From positions 1-12,581 of the forward strand of contig DAOWDY010000104.1 in assembly GCA_030638785.1 (NCBI GenBank): a stretch of 12,581 nucleotides of DNA. Reading direction: 5' to 3'. This DNA is from Candidatus Thorarchaeota archaeon. GTDB taxonomy: Archaea; Asgardarchaeota; Thorarchaeia; Thorarchaeales; Thorarchaeaceae. Below, one piece after another: positions 1-6,202 of this stretch. Under the pieces are notes generated by a model. That model was not told where the DNA came from, searched no databases, and saw only the letters and a list, made by a program, of their open reading frames with translations. Positions within the stretch are counted from its first letter, which is position 1. The number at the start of each line of letters is the position of its first letter. The position numbers and the translations under genes were made by a program.

Positions 1-1061
1 GGCCCGAAATTGTAAAAATGGGTCCTGTTGTGCAAGAGGGCGAAAAGAGGGGGATTGATCACTTTCTCCTCCGCACTGGGCAGCATTTTTCTGATAATAT
101 GAGTAAGGCATTCTTCAAGGATCTTTCTCTTAGAGAACCTGACAAGAATCTCCAAATTGGCTCAGGAACCCACTCAGAACAAACAGCGAAAGCACTGGTA
201 GGAATAGAAATTGAATTGCAATCATATCAACCAACTGTAGTTCTGGTACAGGGAGATACCAATGCAGTACTCTCTGCAGCACTTGCTGCGGTTAAGCTCA
301 ATATACCAGTTGGACATGTAGAAGCAGGTCTTCGAAGTTATGACGTAAGAATGCCGGAAGAACACAACAGACGATTGACAGACCATGCATCGAAATTTCT
401 TTTTGCACCCACGGAGCAATCCGCAAAGATTCTAGAACAGGAACATGTTTGGGGAGAAATATACGTCACAGGAAATACTGTGATTGATACGTTAGAAAGA
501 ATTGTGACACAGATATCAGCTGAGCCTGTTGAAGAAATTGCATTAGACTTGGAGAATTTTGCTTTACTAACCTTGCATCGAGCGGAGAATGTTGATAATG
601 CAAGTACATTGAAAGGGTTGATTGATGGGCTTTCATTATTGGATGATGAAATCATATTCCCAGCACATCCACGAACAGTTGCCCGACTGAAGGAATTTGG
701 ATTGCTTGATAGAATCAAAGATGAGAAACGAATTCGAATAATTGAACCAGTAGGTTATCTTGATTTTATTAGACTCATGATGAAATCCAAATATATCCTG
801 ACAGACTCAGGGGGCATTCAAGAAGAAGTAACAGCTCCAGCATTAGATAAACGCGCTTTTGTTCTTAGGATTTCTACAGAACGTCCAGAGGCTGTTGAGT
901 CAGGACATGTCACAGTTGTCGGAAATAATCCACAAGAATTTCCAGCTACAATCAAGGAGGTTCTTGGGAAGGGACCGATGTCTGGGATCCATTCGCCATA
1001 TGGTGAAGGTCATGCGGCTGAGAAAATTATGGATATAATTGAAGATCGATTACAATTATAG
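1..1061 (+). CDS. wecB: UDP-N-acetylglucosamine 2-epimerase, 5' end missing
   Basis: This enzyme interconverts UDP-GlcNAc and UDP-ManNAc in the cytoplasm and supplies aminosugars for glycans and surface polymers. The frame is already open at the left edge: the bases before the first ATG (18) encode R-P-E-I-V-K, the end of the family's N-terminal GTRPEIIKM motif. ATG 18 is therefore an internal Met, and only about 10-15 residues are missing. Visible family motifs are GDTN, HVEAGLRS, the PEEHNRR segment, LTLHRAEN, PAHPRT and the nucleotide-binding DSGGIQEE near the C-terminus, followed by ERPEAVESG. The segment after DSGGIQEE (VTAPALDKRAF) differs from the usual APxLGKPV stretch, but the enzyme looks complete from there to the stop. 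The sugar-nucleotide partners normally found beside this gene are not in the window. The family call is secure; the symbol follows the bacterial orthologue. Confidence 0.95.
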   Translation, partial: PEIVKMGPVVQEGEKRGIDHFLLRTGQHFSDNMSKAFFKDLSLREPDKNLQIGSGTHSEQTAKALVGIEIELQSYQPTVVLVQGDTNAVLSAALAAVKLNIPVGHVEAGLRSYDVRMPEEHNRRLTDHASKFLFAPTEQSAKILEQEHVWGEIYVTGNTVIDTLERIVTQISAEPVEEIALDLENFALLTLHRAENVDNASTLKGLIDGLSLLDDEIIFPAHPRTVARLKEFGLLDRIKDEKRIRIIEPVGYLDFIRLMMKSKYILTDSGGIQEEVTAPALDKRAFVLRISTERPEAVESGHVTVVGNNPQEFPATIKEVLGKGPMSGIHSPYGEGHAAEKIMDIIEDRLQL

Positions 1062-1112
1062 ATATGTGCTCAAATCGGTCTAAAACCGCCAAAATCGAAG
1101 GTTCCTGAGAAG

Positions 1113-1121
1113 CCTTATAAG
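1113..1121 (+). promoter_or_regulatory. TATA-like box of the histone-fold gene
   Basis: CCTTATAAG lies about 25 bases before a plausible transcription start near 1142. That would give a leader of about 30 bases containing the GGAGG ribosome-binding site at 1156-1160. This is an assignment by position and AT-rich form only. Confidence 0.45.
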
Positions 1122-1171
1122 GACGTTAAAACACAGTTAGGAACGATTCGCAATTGGAGGATGGTTGTGAA

Positions 1172-1342
1172 GTGACCTTCATAGTAAAGAAAGCAATTCA
1201 GGACTACGCGAAGAGGAAGAATGTACAAGTCGGCAGTGATTTCTACGGTGCCATGAATAATAAGATCGAGAAACTTTTCGATGCTGCTGTCAAACGTTGC
1301 GGAGATAACAAGCGCAAGACGCTGAAAGCATATGACCTGTAA
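1172..1342 (+). CDS. Minimal histone-fold protein (DUF1931-like), 56 aa
   Basis: This small basic protein resembles the short archaeal DUF1931 family, which has a histone fold. Visible features are a first helix VKKAIQDYAKRK, the segment NVQVGSDFYGAMNNKIEKLFDAAVKRC as the long central helix, and the loop and short helix start RKTLKAYDL, which resembles the RKT-x-x-x-x-DL element of archaeal histones. The chain ends right after DL, so the third histone helix is almost absent. I place the start at GTG 1172, because GGAGG at 1156-1160 lies 11 bases upstream; the TTG at 1154 overlaps that site and is less likely. The gene appears monocistronic, with its own TATA-like box and a terminator-like hairpin behind it. 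DNA binding or dimer formation is inferred from the family and not shown by the sequence. Confidence 0.8.
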   Translation: MTFIVKKAIQDYAKRKNVQVGSDFYGAMNNKIEKLFDAAVKRCGDNKRKTLKAYDL

Positions 1343-1377
1343 TTTTCGATGTGTAGACCTCAAGAATATCTGAGAAT

Positions 1378-1417
1378 CTGGAAACTTAGACGGTTTCCGG
1401 GTTCATCTTATTTTTTT
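1378..1417 (+). terminator. Hairpin plus T-run after the histone-fold gene
   Basis: GGAAAC (1380-1385) pairs with GTTTCC (1393-1398), extended by C-G and U-G pairs to an 8-bp stem with a 7-base loop. Seven consecutive T follow at 1411-1417. The site lies 35 bases after the stop and before surE. Archaeal termination needs mainly the T-run, so the site should separate the two genes. Confidence 0.5.
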
Positions 1418-1480
1418 CACTATCGTCATTCTTATCAGTGAATGATTTGTCACTGCTAAAATACACCGGGTGATTATAAG

Positions 1481-2260
1481 ATGCCTAAAATTTGCCTCAC
1501 CAATGATGATGGTCCGTATAGTCAAGGTCTCTTGAAACTAGCAGAGAAAATTGCAGAGTTTGCAGAATTGACAGTAGTGGTCCCTGAGGGGCAAAGAAGT
1601 GCAACTGGCAAGTCGTTGACTTTGAATCGTCCTCTACGGGTCAATGACAGAGGGATGGATAATGGCTATAGATTGATCACTCATGATGGAACACCAGCAG
1701 ATTCAGTCGTTCTAGCTGTTTCATTTGTGGAGGATATCGATCTATTTGTTTCGGGAATTAACTCTGGAGCAAATATTGGGTATCAGAGCATGTTCACCAG
1801 TGGAACTGTTGGTGCTGCATATGAGGCAGCATTGAAGGGGTATCCTGCAATTGCAATATCCCAAGAGGCACCTCCTGCTGATTGGTTCAATACGAACGGG
1901 ACTGCACGGAACTATGATGCAGAGTGTGAAATGGCAGCAGACATTATCAAACGGGTTTTAGAGAATGGACTTCCTCCTGGCATTGATGCTCTCAACTTGA
2001 ATTATCCATGTGATGTAACTGAGAGTACTCCTTTAGAGGTCACCCGCCCTGCAAGAGTAAGAATGACTAATCGTGTCATACATCGTGTTGATCCCCATGG
2101 ACGTGATTACTATTGGTTCGAGGGGATAGAGAGAGAAGGTAAGCCCAGTGAGGATGTAAACGCGGTCATGGAAAGAGACTGTGCTTCATTGTCACCTATA
2201 GTTATAGAATCAGTTGGGGATAACGAAGTAGAACTACTTCGAGGGTTTATCAAGAAGTAA
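1481..2260 (+). CDS. surE: 5'/3'-nucleotidase SurE
   Basis: SurE is a metal-dependent phosphatase that removes phosphate from nucleoside 5'- and 3'-monophosphates. The 259-residue length is normal for the family. The N-terminus has the LTNDDG motif with metal ligands D9 and D10, then S40 in GQRSATGKS, GTPADSV at 70-76 and N94 in SGINSGAN, followed by the conserved FTSGTVGAAYEAALKGYPAIAIS. All metal ligands of the family are present. The ATG at 1481 is preceded by GGGTGAT at 1468-1474, a good archaeal ribosome-binding site. The gene sits alone on the plus strand; its end overlaps the convergent HypE-like gene by 11 bases. The physiological substrate cannot be told from the sequence. Confidence 0.96.
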   Translation: MPKICLTNDDGPYSQGLLKLAEKIAEFAELTVVVPEGQRSATGKSLTLNRPLRVNDRGMDNGYRLITHDGTPADSVVLAVSFVEDIDLFVSGINSGANIGYQSMFTSGTVGAAYEAALKGYPAIAISQEAPPADWFNTNGTARNYDAECEMAADIIKRVLENGLPPGIDALNLNYPCDVTESTPLEVTRPARVRMTNRVIHRVDPHGRDYYWFEGIEREGKPSEDVNAVMERDCASLSPIVIESVGDNEVELLRGFIKK

Positions 2261-2269
2261 ACTTCTTGA
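2250..2269. terminator. Perfect inverted repeat across two convergent stop codons
   Basis: A 9-base arm TCAAGAAGT at 2250-2258 is followed by AA and the exact reverse complement ACTTCTTGA at 2261-2269. The repeat contains the TAA of surE (2258-2260) and the TGA of the minus-strand gene (2250-2252). A folded RNA would form about 7 bp with a 6-base loop on either strand, so it could mark the 3' end of both transcripts. No T-run follows, so a terminator role is an inference. Confidence 0.35.
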
Positions 2270-3257
2270 GTGCTCCCCAGAGTGCATCAGTTTCTGGTCT
2301 CTCAAGATTTGATTCCGAATCTGGAAATTCGATTATTCTTTCGGATTCATTATCTCGAATTTCACCAATTATAGAGGCCTCAACATTTACTGATTTGAGC
2401 GATTTTAGTAATTCATCCACTTTCTGTGAATCACATGTCATCAACATACAACCACTACTTATGAGATTAAGATGATTCACCTTCAAGAAATTGCAGATTG
2501 TTTCTGTTGAATGATGTATGGGTAAGTTTTGGTACTGGATTCTGCATCCAACTTCACTTGCGTCACACAATTCGTGTAATCCATTTGATAGTCCTCCCTC
2601 AGTTGGATCATGCATTGCTGAAAGATGCCCCGTCTTGAAAGCAGTGACACCCTCCTTCACCACGCTGATATTGTCGCGTAGAGCAAGAGCTTGCTCAACG
2701 ATATCTATCCCGAGGTTGGAAGAAAGGTATGCTCGTCCTTCAGAGGCTAGGATTGCAGTGCCTTCAATGGCAACAGATTTTGTCATGACGATAAAATCAC
2801 CAGGTGTTGCACCTGAGGATGTAACGTATTCATCTTCACCTGTTTCTCCGAGCATGAATCCAGCAACGATGGGTTTGTCGATGTCTTCAGTAATCTCTGT
2901 GTGGCCACCCGCCACAGTGATATCGAGCGATGTAGCGGCTTCGTGCATCTGCAGCATAATATGTCCAAGATCCTCAGGTGTCGTTCCTACAGGAAGCATA
3001 ATAGAATTGAGAAACCAAGTAGGTGCAACTCCAAAAGTCGCAATATCATTCGCATTAATGTGAACCGCCAACCAGCCAATGTCTTCTATTGAACCAGTGA
3101 TAGGGTCTGTGGATGCAACAAGAACACGATTGCCAAAACGAATCAATGATGCATCTTGACCGAGTGCAGGTCCTAGAATGAGGGCAGGATTGCTCTTGCC
3201 TAGGTACTTGAACACATGGGACTGTAGAATCTGCGGAGGGACTTTGCCAGGGAGCAT
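2250..3257 (-). CDS. HypE/AIR synthase-like ATP-binding protein (PurM superfamily)
   Basis: This 335-residue protein belongs to the PurM/HypE/SelD fold, whose members use ATP to activate a carbonyl or similar oxygen. Family features are GQDASLI (D35), STDPITG (D51), HINANDIAT (N70, D71), the glycine-rich GGHTEIT at 117-123 and the hallmark HDPTEGGL at 216-223. It matches the archaeal group often annotated as hydrogenase maturation protein HypE. The C-terminus ends in LKKFTS, however, and lacks the terminal Pro-Arg-Ile-Cys motif whose Cys carries the carbamoyl group in true HypE. No hydrogenase or other hyp gene is nearby, so a hydrogenase role is doubtful and I give no symbol. I choose ATG 3257 because GAGGT lies 8 bases upstream of it; a TTG at 3272 would add five residues but has no such site. 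Confidence 0.88.
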   Translation of the reverse strand: MLPGKVPPQILQSHVFKYLGKSNPALILGPALGQDASLIRFGNRVLVASTDPITGSIEDIGWLAVHINANDIATFGVAPTWFLNSIMLPVGTTPEDLGHIMLQMHEAATSLDITVAGGHTEITEDIDKPIVAGFMLGETGEDEYVTSSGATPGDFIVMTKSVAIEGTAILASEGRAYLSSNLGIDIVEQALALRDNISVVKEGVTAFKTGHLSAMHDPTEGGLSNGLHELCDASEVGCRIQYQNLPIHHSTETICNFLKVNHLNLISSGCMLMTCDSQKVDELLKSLKSVNVEASIIGEIRDNESERIIEFPDSESNLERPETDALWGALKKFTS

Positions 3258-3438
3258 ACAACACAACCTCAATTTGAATTGAAGGTGCGCACTAGCCCTG
3301 TACCTAATGTATGAAAAGTACGTTCATCGAAGACCCAGAACAGGGCTCTCAGTACTCACTATGACACTAGGGCTTATCAGGCTAAATGCGCACTTAAGCC
3401 TCGAATTCCATACTAATAACCTAATCGAGAGGGTAGAC
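3258..3438. other. Repeat-containing intergenic region between two minus-strand genes
   Basis: This 181-base stretch lies between the VWA gene and the HypE-like gene and should hold the end of one transcript and the promoter of the next. No convincing ORF or tRNA was found. TGCGCACT occurs twice in direct orientation (3286-3293 and 3387-3394), the left copy inside the 8-base palindrome GTGCGCAC. AGCCCTGT at 3294-3301 is the exact reverse complement of ACAGGGCT at 3340-3347, and a further AGGGCT lies at 3369-3374. These could be regulator sites or a structured leader; no function can be assigned. Confidence 0.4.
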
Positions 3439-4878
3439 TCAATATAGATCGATATATGCCTCAATTTCTTTTAATCTATGTACACTAAGCTGAGCTTTTG
3501 ACCTGCTAGCTGATAGAATCGTTCCAAGCACCGATTTCTCTTTCAGCAGCTCCACAGCTAGATATGCCCGTCCACCACCTGCCCTAGCTATTAGAAAAGC
3601 ACCAAAACTTTGTCGGAATTCATGTATTGTTAGAATAGTTTCAATAATGTCATTGAATCCTTCTTTCCGCATTCGTAGAACAGTTGCAAGCTCCAAGGCT
3701 TCGTGATATGGTCGTTTCATGAACTTGACCCACTTGCGATGACTGCGATCTACACTAATTGTTGCTAACCGTACATCTTGCTTACGAAGAAGTCGAGATG
3801 CTTTTACAAGGTCCTTTATCGGAGTGTACAGCGCTTCGCCAGGGCCAACAGATTGTGCAAGTGGGATGTTGGGTGCAAAGTCAGAAACTACGATAACCAG
3901 AGGTTCCACGTCCTTGTTCCTCATTCGTTCGCGCTTGATAGCCTCAAGCGATTTCATGAGTCCTTCAGCTAATGGTGTTAGACCAGAGATTTTCAATCGG
4001 GTCATGGCTCTGTAAATCTTATTCCAATTTGTTGTCGGTGCTTGAATCTCAATTGCACCACTATCCTTGAACGCAATAATTCCCACTCGATCCTTTGAAC
4101 CCCTAGTTTCTTGCTCAATCTTCTCAAGAAGCCCTCTCACTTCTTTCAGACTGCCTTTCATTGAGAGGCTCACATCTAGCACAAGTAGTATTGTTAGCGG
4201 TGTTCTGCCAGAGTGCACGCTCTCACGAATATCTTCACTCTCGATCTTGAGACGCTCACCCTTGGAAACTTTCCCAATCCTTGTTATTGCAGCCATTATT
4301 GTTGATGGTAGATGAATAGAACGGACTTCGCCAACTGGCCTTCGCCACCTTGTGGGTCGACCAGTCTTCAGGGACTCCTTTGCTTTGAGAGAACCTACTG
4401 CCCTAGAACTCACTCGTTTATTCATCCACCCGCCTGAAGATACACGAGACCTCACCATAGCCTTAGATTTGAGGTCTTTTGTTTCGAAGAGGGATTCTCC
4501 TGTATCAAAATCTGGTAACTTCACGTAGAAGGCAGCATCAACAGTTAGAAATGATTCTCGTAATTCTGATTTTGAGCCCGTAACCTTAGTTTCAGTCTTT
4601 GCCTTGTAAGGTCGAGTTGCGCGTCCCCATTCATCGCCAGGTTCGGGTTCAGCATGACCTGGTTCAACTGTGTCTATTCCCGCTGCAGGTCCGCTTTGTC
4701 GTTTCATCATAGTCCTTAGCCATCGACGGACAGTGTAGTAGATTAGGGGTATGTAGAGAATTGTGTTGATAATGTACAATTCGATATTAGTCGGGAACAT
4801 TCCTAGGGAGTAACCCCAGAGAAGGTTCAAAGGACTGATTGCTAGCCACGCAAAATATGCAAATGACACCACCATCAT
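3439..4878 (-). CDS. Membrane-anchored VWA protein, ChlD C-terminal-like
   Basis: This 479-residue protein starts with two hydrophobic segments (about 2-28 and 33-50) followed by RRWLR, predicting a membrane hairpin with the main domain in the cytoplasm. Residues about 60-185 are a charged, low-complexity linker rich in Lys, Arg and Ser. From about 190 it resembles the C-terminal half of magnesium-chelatase subunit ChlD/BchD: the IMAAITRIGKVSKGERLKI segment, EDIRES, then a VWA domain with MIDAS residues D235-x-S237-x-S239 (DVSLS), T301 in TPLAEGL and D333 in VSDF. It lies 44 bases after the AAA+ gene on the same strand, the standard ATPase-VWA pairing of metal chelatases and MoxR-type systems. 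The ATG-ATG start has no well-placed ribosome-binding site: the nearest purine run (AGGGAA) ends 14 bases away. Its frame is open upstream into the A9 run of the ATPase gene. Metal insertion is inferred; no large CobN/BchH subunit is present. Confidence 0.87.
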   Translation of the reverse strand: MMVVSFAYFAWLAISPLNLLWGYSLGMFPTNIELYIINTILYIPLIYYTVRRWLRTMMKRQSGPAAGIDTVEPGHAEPEPGDEWGRATRPYKAKTETKVTGSKSELRESFLTVDAAFYVKLPDFDTGESLFETKDLKSKAMVRSRVSSGGWMNKRVSSRAVGSLKAKESLKTGRPTRWRRPVGEVRSIHLPSTIMAAITRIGKVSKGERLKIESEDIRESVHSGRTPLTILLVLDVSLSMKGSLKEVRGLLEKIEQETRGSKDRVGIIAFKDSGAIEIQAPTTNWNKIYRAMTRLKISGLTPLAEGLMKSLEAIKRERMRNKDVEPLVIVVSDFAPNIPLAQSVGPGEALYTPIKDLVKASRLLRKQDVRLATISVDRSHRKWVKFMKRPYHEALELATVLRMRKEGFNDIIETILTIHEFRQSFGAFLIARAGGGRAYLAVELLKEKSVLGTILSASRSKAQLSVHRLKEIEAYIDLY

Positions 4879-4922
4879 GACTGTACAGATGGTTCCCTGA
4901 ATGGGAGTTCCTCGTGGGTTTC

Positions 4923-6119
4923 TTATTTTAGTCGGCGTTTTTTTTTGCCATCCTCACCCATGCTCATCTCACCGACTTTTCCACTCCTTCCGAACTTGCC
5001 ACCACTATGTCGGGGTCCAGTCTTCTCATCTGATTCCTTTTCGGTTTCGGTTGGTGATTTTCGTTTGTCTTGCTTCTGGACCACTTCGTCTGCCTTTGTA
5101 ATAGCTTGGTCAATCTCATTTGACGTGGGGGGTTCAAGAAGTCCACCTCGACGAGTTCGATGGCTAAGAGTCAATTGAGCCGCAAGTTGCATATCCTCGA
5201 GATCCACTTCAGACCTACCGAAGAATGCAGCAAGGGTAATAGCGGTTTTACTGATAATGATGTCAGGGCGTACTCCATCAACTTCTAACGCATCTGTAGC
5301 CATAGCGATAGCTCGAAGTTTGGATTCTGGTAATTCAACTTCAGATAGCAACATCCTTGCCTTTACAATCTGGTTTCTCAATTGGCTCTGTTCAGTTTCC
5401 CATGTATTGATAAAATCATCAGGATTGTGCTCGAAGTCTAAATTCCTCCGCACAAGCTCCATTCTATCGTCAATACTGTGCTCTGCTCCAACTGCAACAT
5501 GCAGAGGAAATCTGTCGAGAAGTTGAGGACGAAGCTCTCCTTCCTCTGGGTTCATCGATCCCATCAGAACGAAATCGGATGGATGTGAAATTGAAATTCC
5601 TTCTCTTTCAATCACATTGACTTTCGTGGCAGCAGCATCAAGAAGGTCATCTACCAAGTGGTCTGGTAGGAGGTTCACTTCATCAACATATAGTACATTC
5701 TGATGAGCCTCAGCAAGGATTCCAGGTCTTAATGCCTGAATCCCCTCTCTAAGGACTCGTTCAATGTCAAGAGATCCTATCAAACGATCCTCAGTTGTAG
5801 AAAGAGGTAGGTTGACAACATGCATCTTACGTTTAATTGAAGATAATTTCTCTCCAGATTCAGTCCGTGTCTGGCAGTCTTCACAGAGTGCCTTCTCGAT
5901 ATGAGGATTACAACCAAACCTGCATCCTTCTACAACATCGACTTCAGGAAGAAGATCTGCAAAAGCTCTGACCAGTGTTGTTTTGCCAGTTCCCTTGGGG
6001 CCTGAAACCAGTAAGCCGCCGATGCGAGGGTTCACTCCATTGAGAATCAGTGCGAGTTTTAATCGCTCCAATCCAACCAGAGACGTAAAGGGTAGAACCA
6101 TTCGCTTCAGCTGCACCAA
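4923..6119 (-). CDS. Mg/Co-chelatase-type AAA+ ATPase (BchI/ChlI-like)
   Basis: This 398-residue cytoplasmic AAA+ ATPase belongs to the helix-2-insert group of chelatase motor subunits. Visible elements are Walker A GPKGTGKTT (40-48), Walker B VLYVDE (142-147), sensor Asn190 in GSMNPEEGELRPQLLDRF with R197 and R203 as arginine-finger candidates, and VRPD (R284) at the sensor-2 position. A four-Cys cluster C66, C70, C79 and C82 between Walker A and B suggests a bound metal or Fe-S site, as in part of the BchI family. From about residue 345 the tail is charged and Gly/Lys-rich and ends in KKKRRLK. The start is TTG 6119, because GGTGA at 6127-6131 is 7 bases upstream; GTG 6116 is possible, and ATG 6101 is too far from that site. 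It pairs with the VWA gene downstream. An A9 run lies four codons before the stop. Confidence 0.92.
   Translation of the reverse strand: MVQLKRMVLPFTSLVGLERLKLALILNGVNPRIGGLLVSGPKGTGKTTLVRAFADLLPEVDVVEGCRFGCNPHIEKALCEDCQTRTESGEKLSSIKRKMHVVNLPLSTTEDRLIGSLDIERVLREGIQALRPGILAEAHQNVLYVDEVNLLPDHLVDDLLDAAATKVNVIEREGISISHPSDFVLMGSMNPEEGELRPQLLDRFPLHVAVGAEHSIDDRMELVRRNLDFEHNPDDFINTWETEQSQLRNQIVKARMLLSEVELPESKLRAIAMATDALEVDGVRPDIIISKTAITLAAFFGRSEVDLEDMQLAAQLTLSHRTRRGGLLEPPTSNEIDQAITKADEVVQKQDKRKSPTETEKESDEKTGPRHSGGKFGRSGKVGEMSMGEDGKKKRRLK
4938..4958 (-). promoter_or_regulatory. Candidate -1 frameshift site: GGTGA, 7-base spacer, A9
   Basis: On the minus strand GGTGA (4958-4954) is followed by seven bases and then nine A (4946-4938), read as three Lys codons. 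A -1 slip would enter the VWA frame, which is open for 20 codons from the run to the ATG at 4878. The TGA that limits this frame upstream lies inside the GGTGA motif (4956-4954). The layout resembles the dnaX arrangement of an SD-like element before an A-rich slippery run. Downstream, only a weak TCCC/GGGA hairpin is visible. Confidence 0.4.
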
Positions 6120-6126
6120 GTTTAGG

Positions 6127-6131
6127 TCACC
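6127..6131 (-). promoter_or_regulatory. Ribosome-binding site setting a TTG start
   Basis: GGTGA on the minus strand lies 7 bases before TTG 6119 and 25 bases before the first ATG. This decides for the TTG start of the AAA+ gene. Confidence 0.6.
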
Positions 6132-6154
6132 TTAACGAGATGCAATAATGTGTA

Positions 6155-6167
6155 GATAGATATAACG
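6155..6167. promoter_or_regulatory. Shared divergent TATA-like element
   Basis: TAGATATAAC on the plus strand and its complement GTTATATCTA on the minus strand sit near the middle of the 83-base gap between the AAA+ gene and threonine synthase. Counting 25 bases outward gives starts near 6186 and 6134, suitable for short leaders of both genes. One sequence serving both directions is an inference. Confidence 0.4.
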
Positions 6168-6202
6168 GTACGTGTTCACGTAAGTATGAATGGGGTTTGT
6201 AG

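Noticed and set aside
18..20. ATG 18 as the start of the epimerase
   Set aside because: The codons before it encode the conserved RPEIVK of the family's N-terminus, so the gene begins outside the window.
1115..1363. 82-codon minus-strand ORF
   Set aside because: It is the shadow of the histone-fold gene, which has a conserved protein pattern and a ribosome-binding site.
2518..3063. 181-codon plus-strand ORF
   Set aside because: It lies entirely antisense to the HypE-like gene, whose motifs are clear, and its own protein is Ser/Pro-rich without any recognisable motif.
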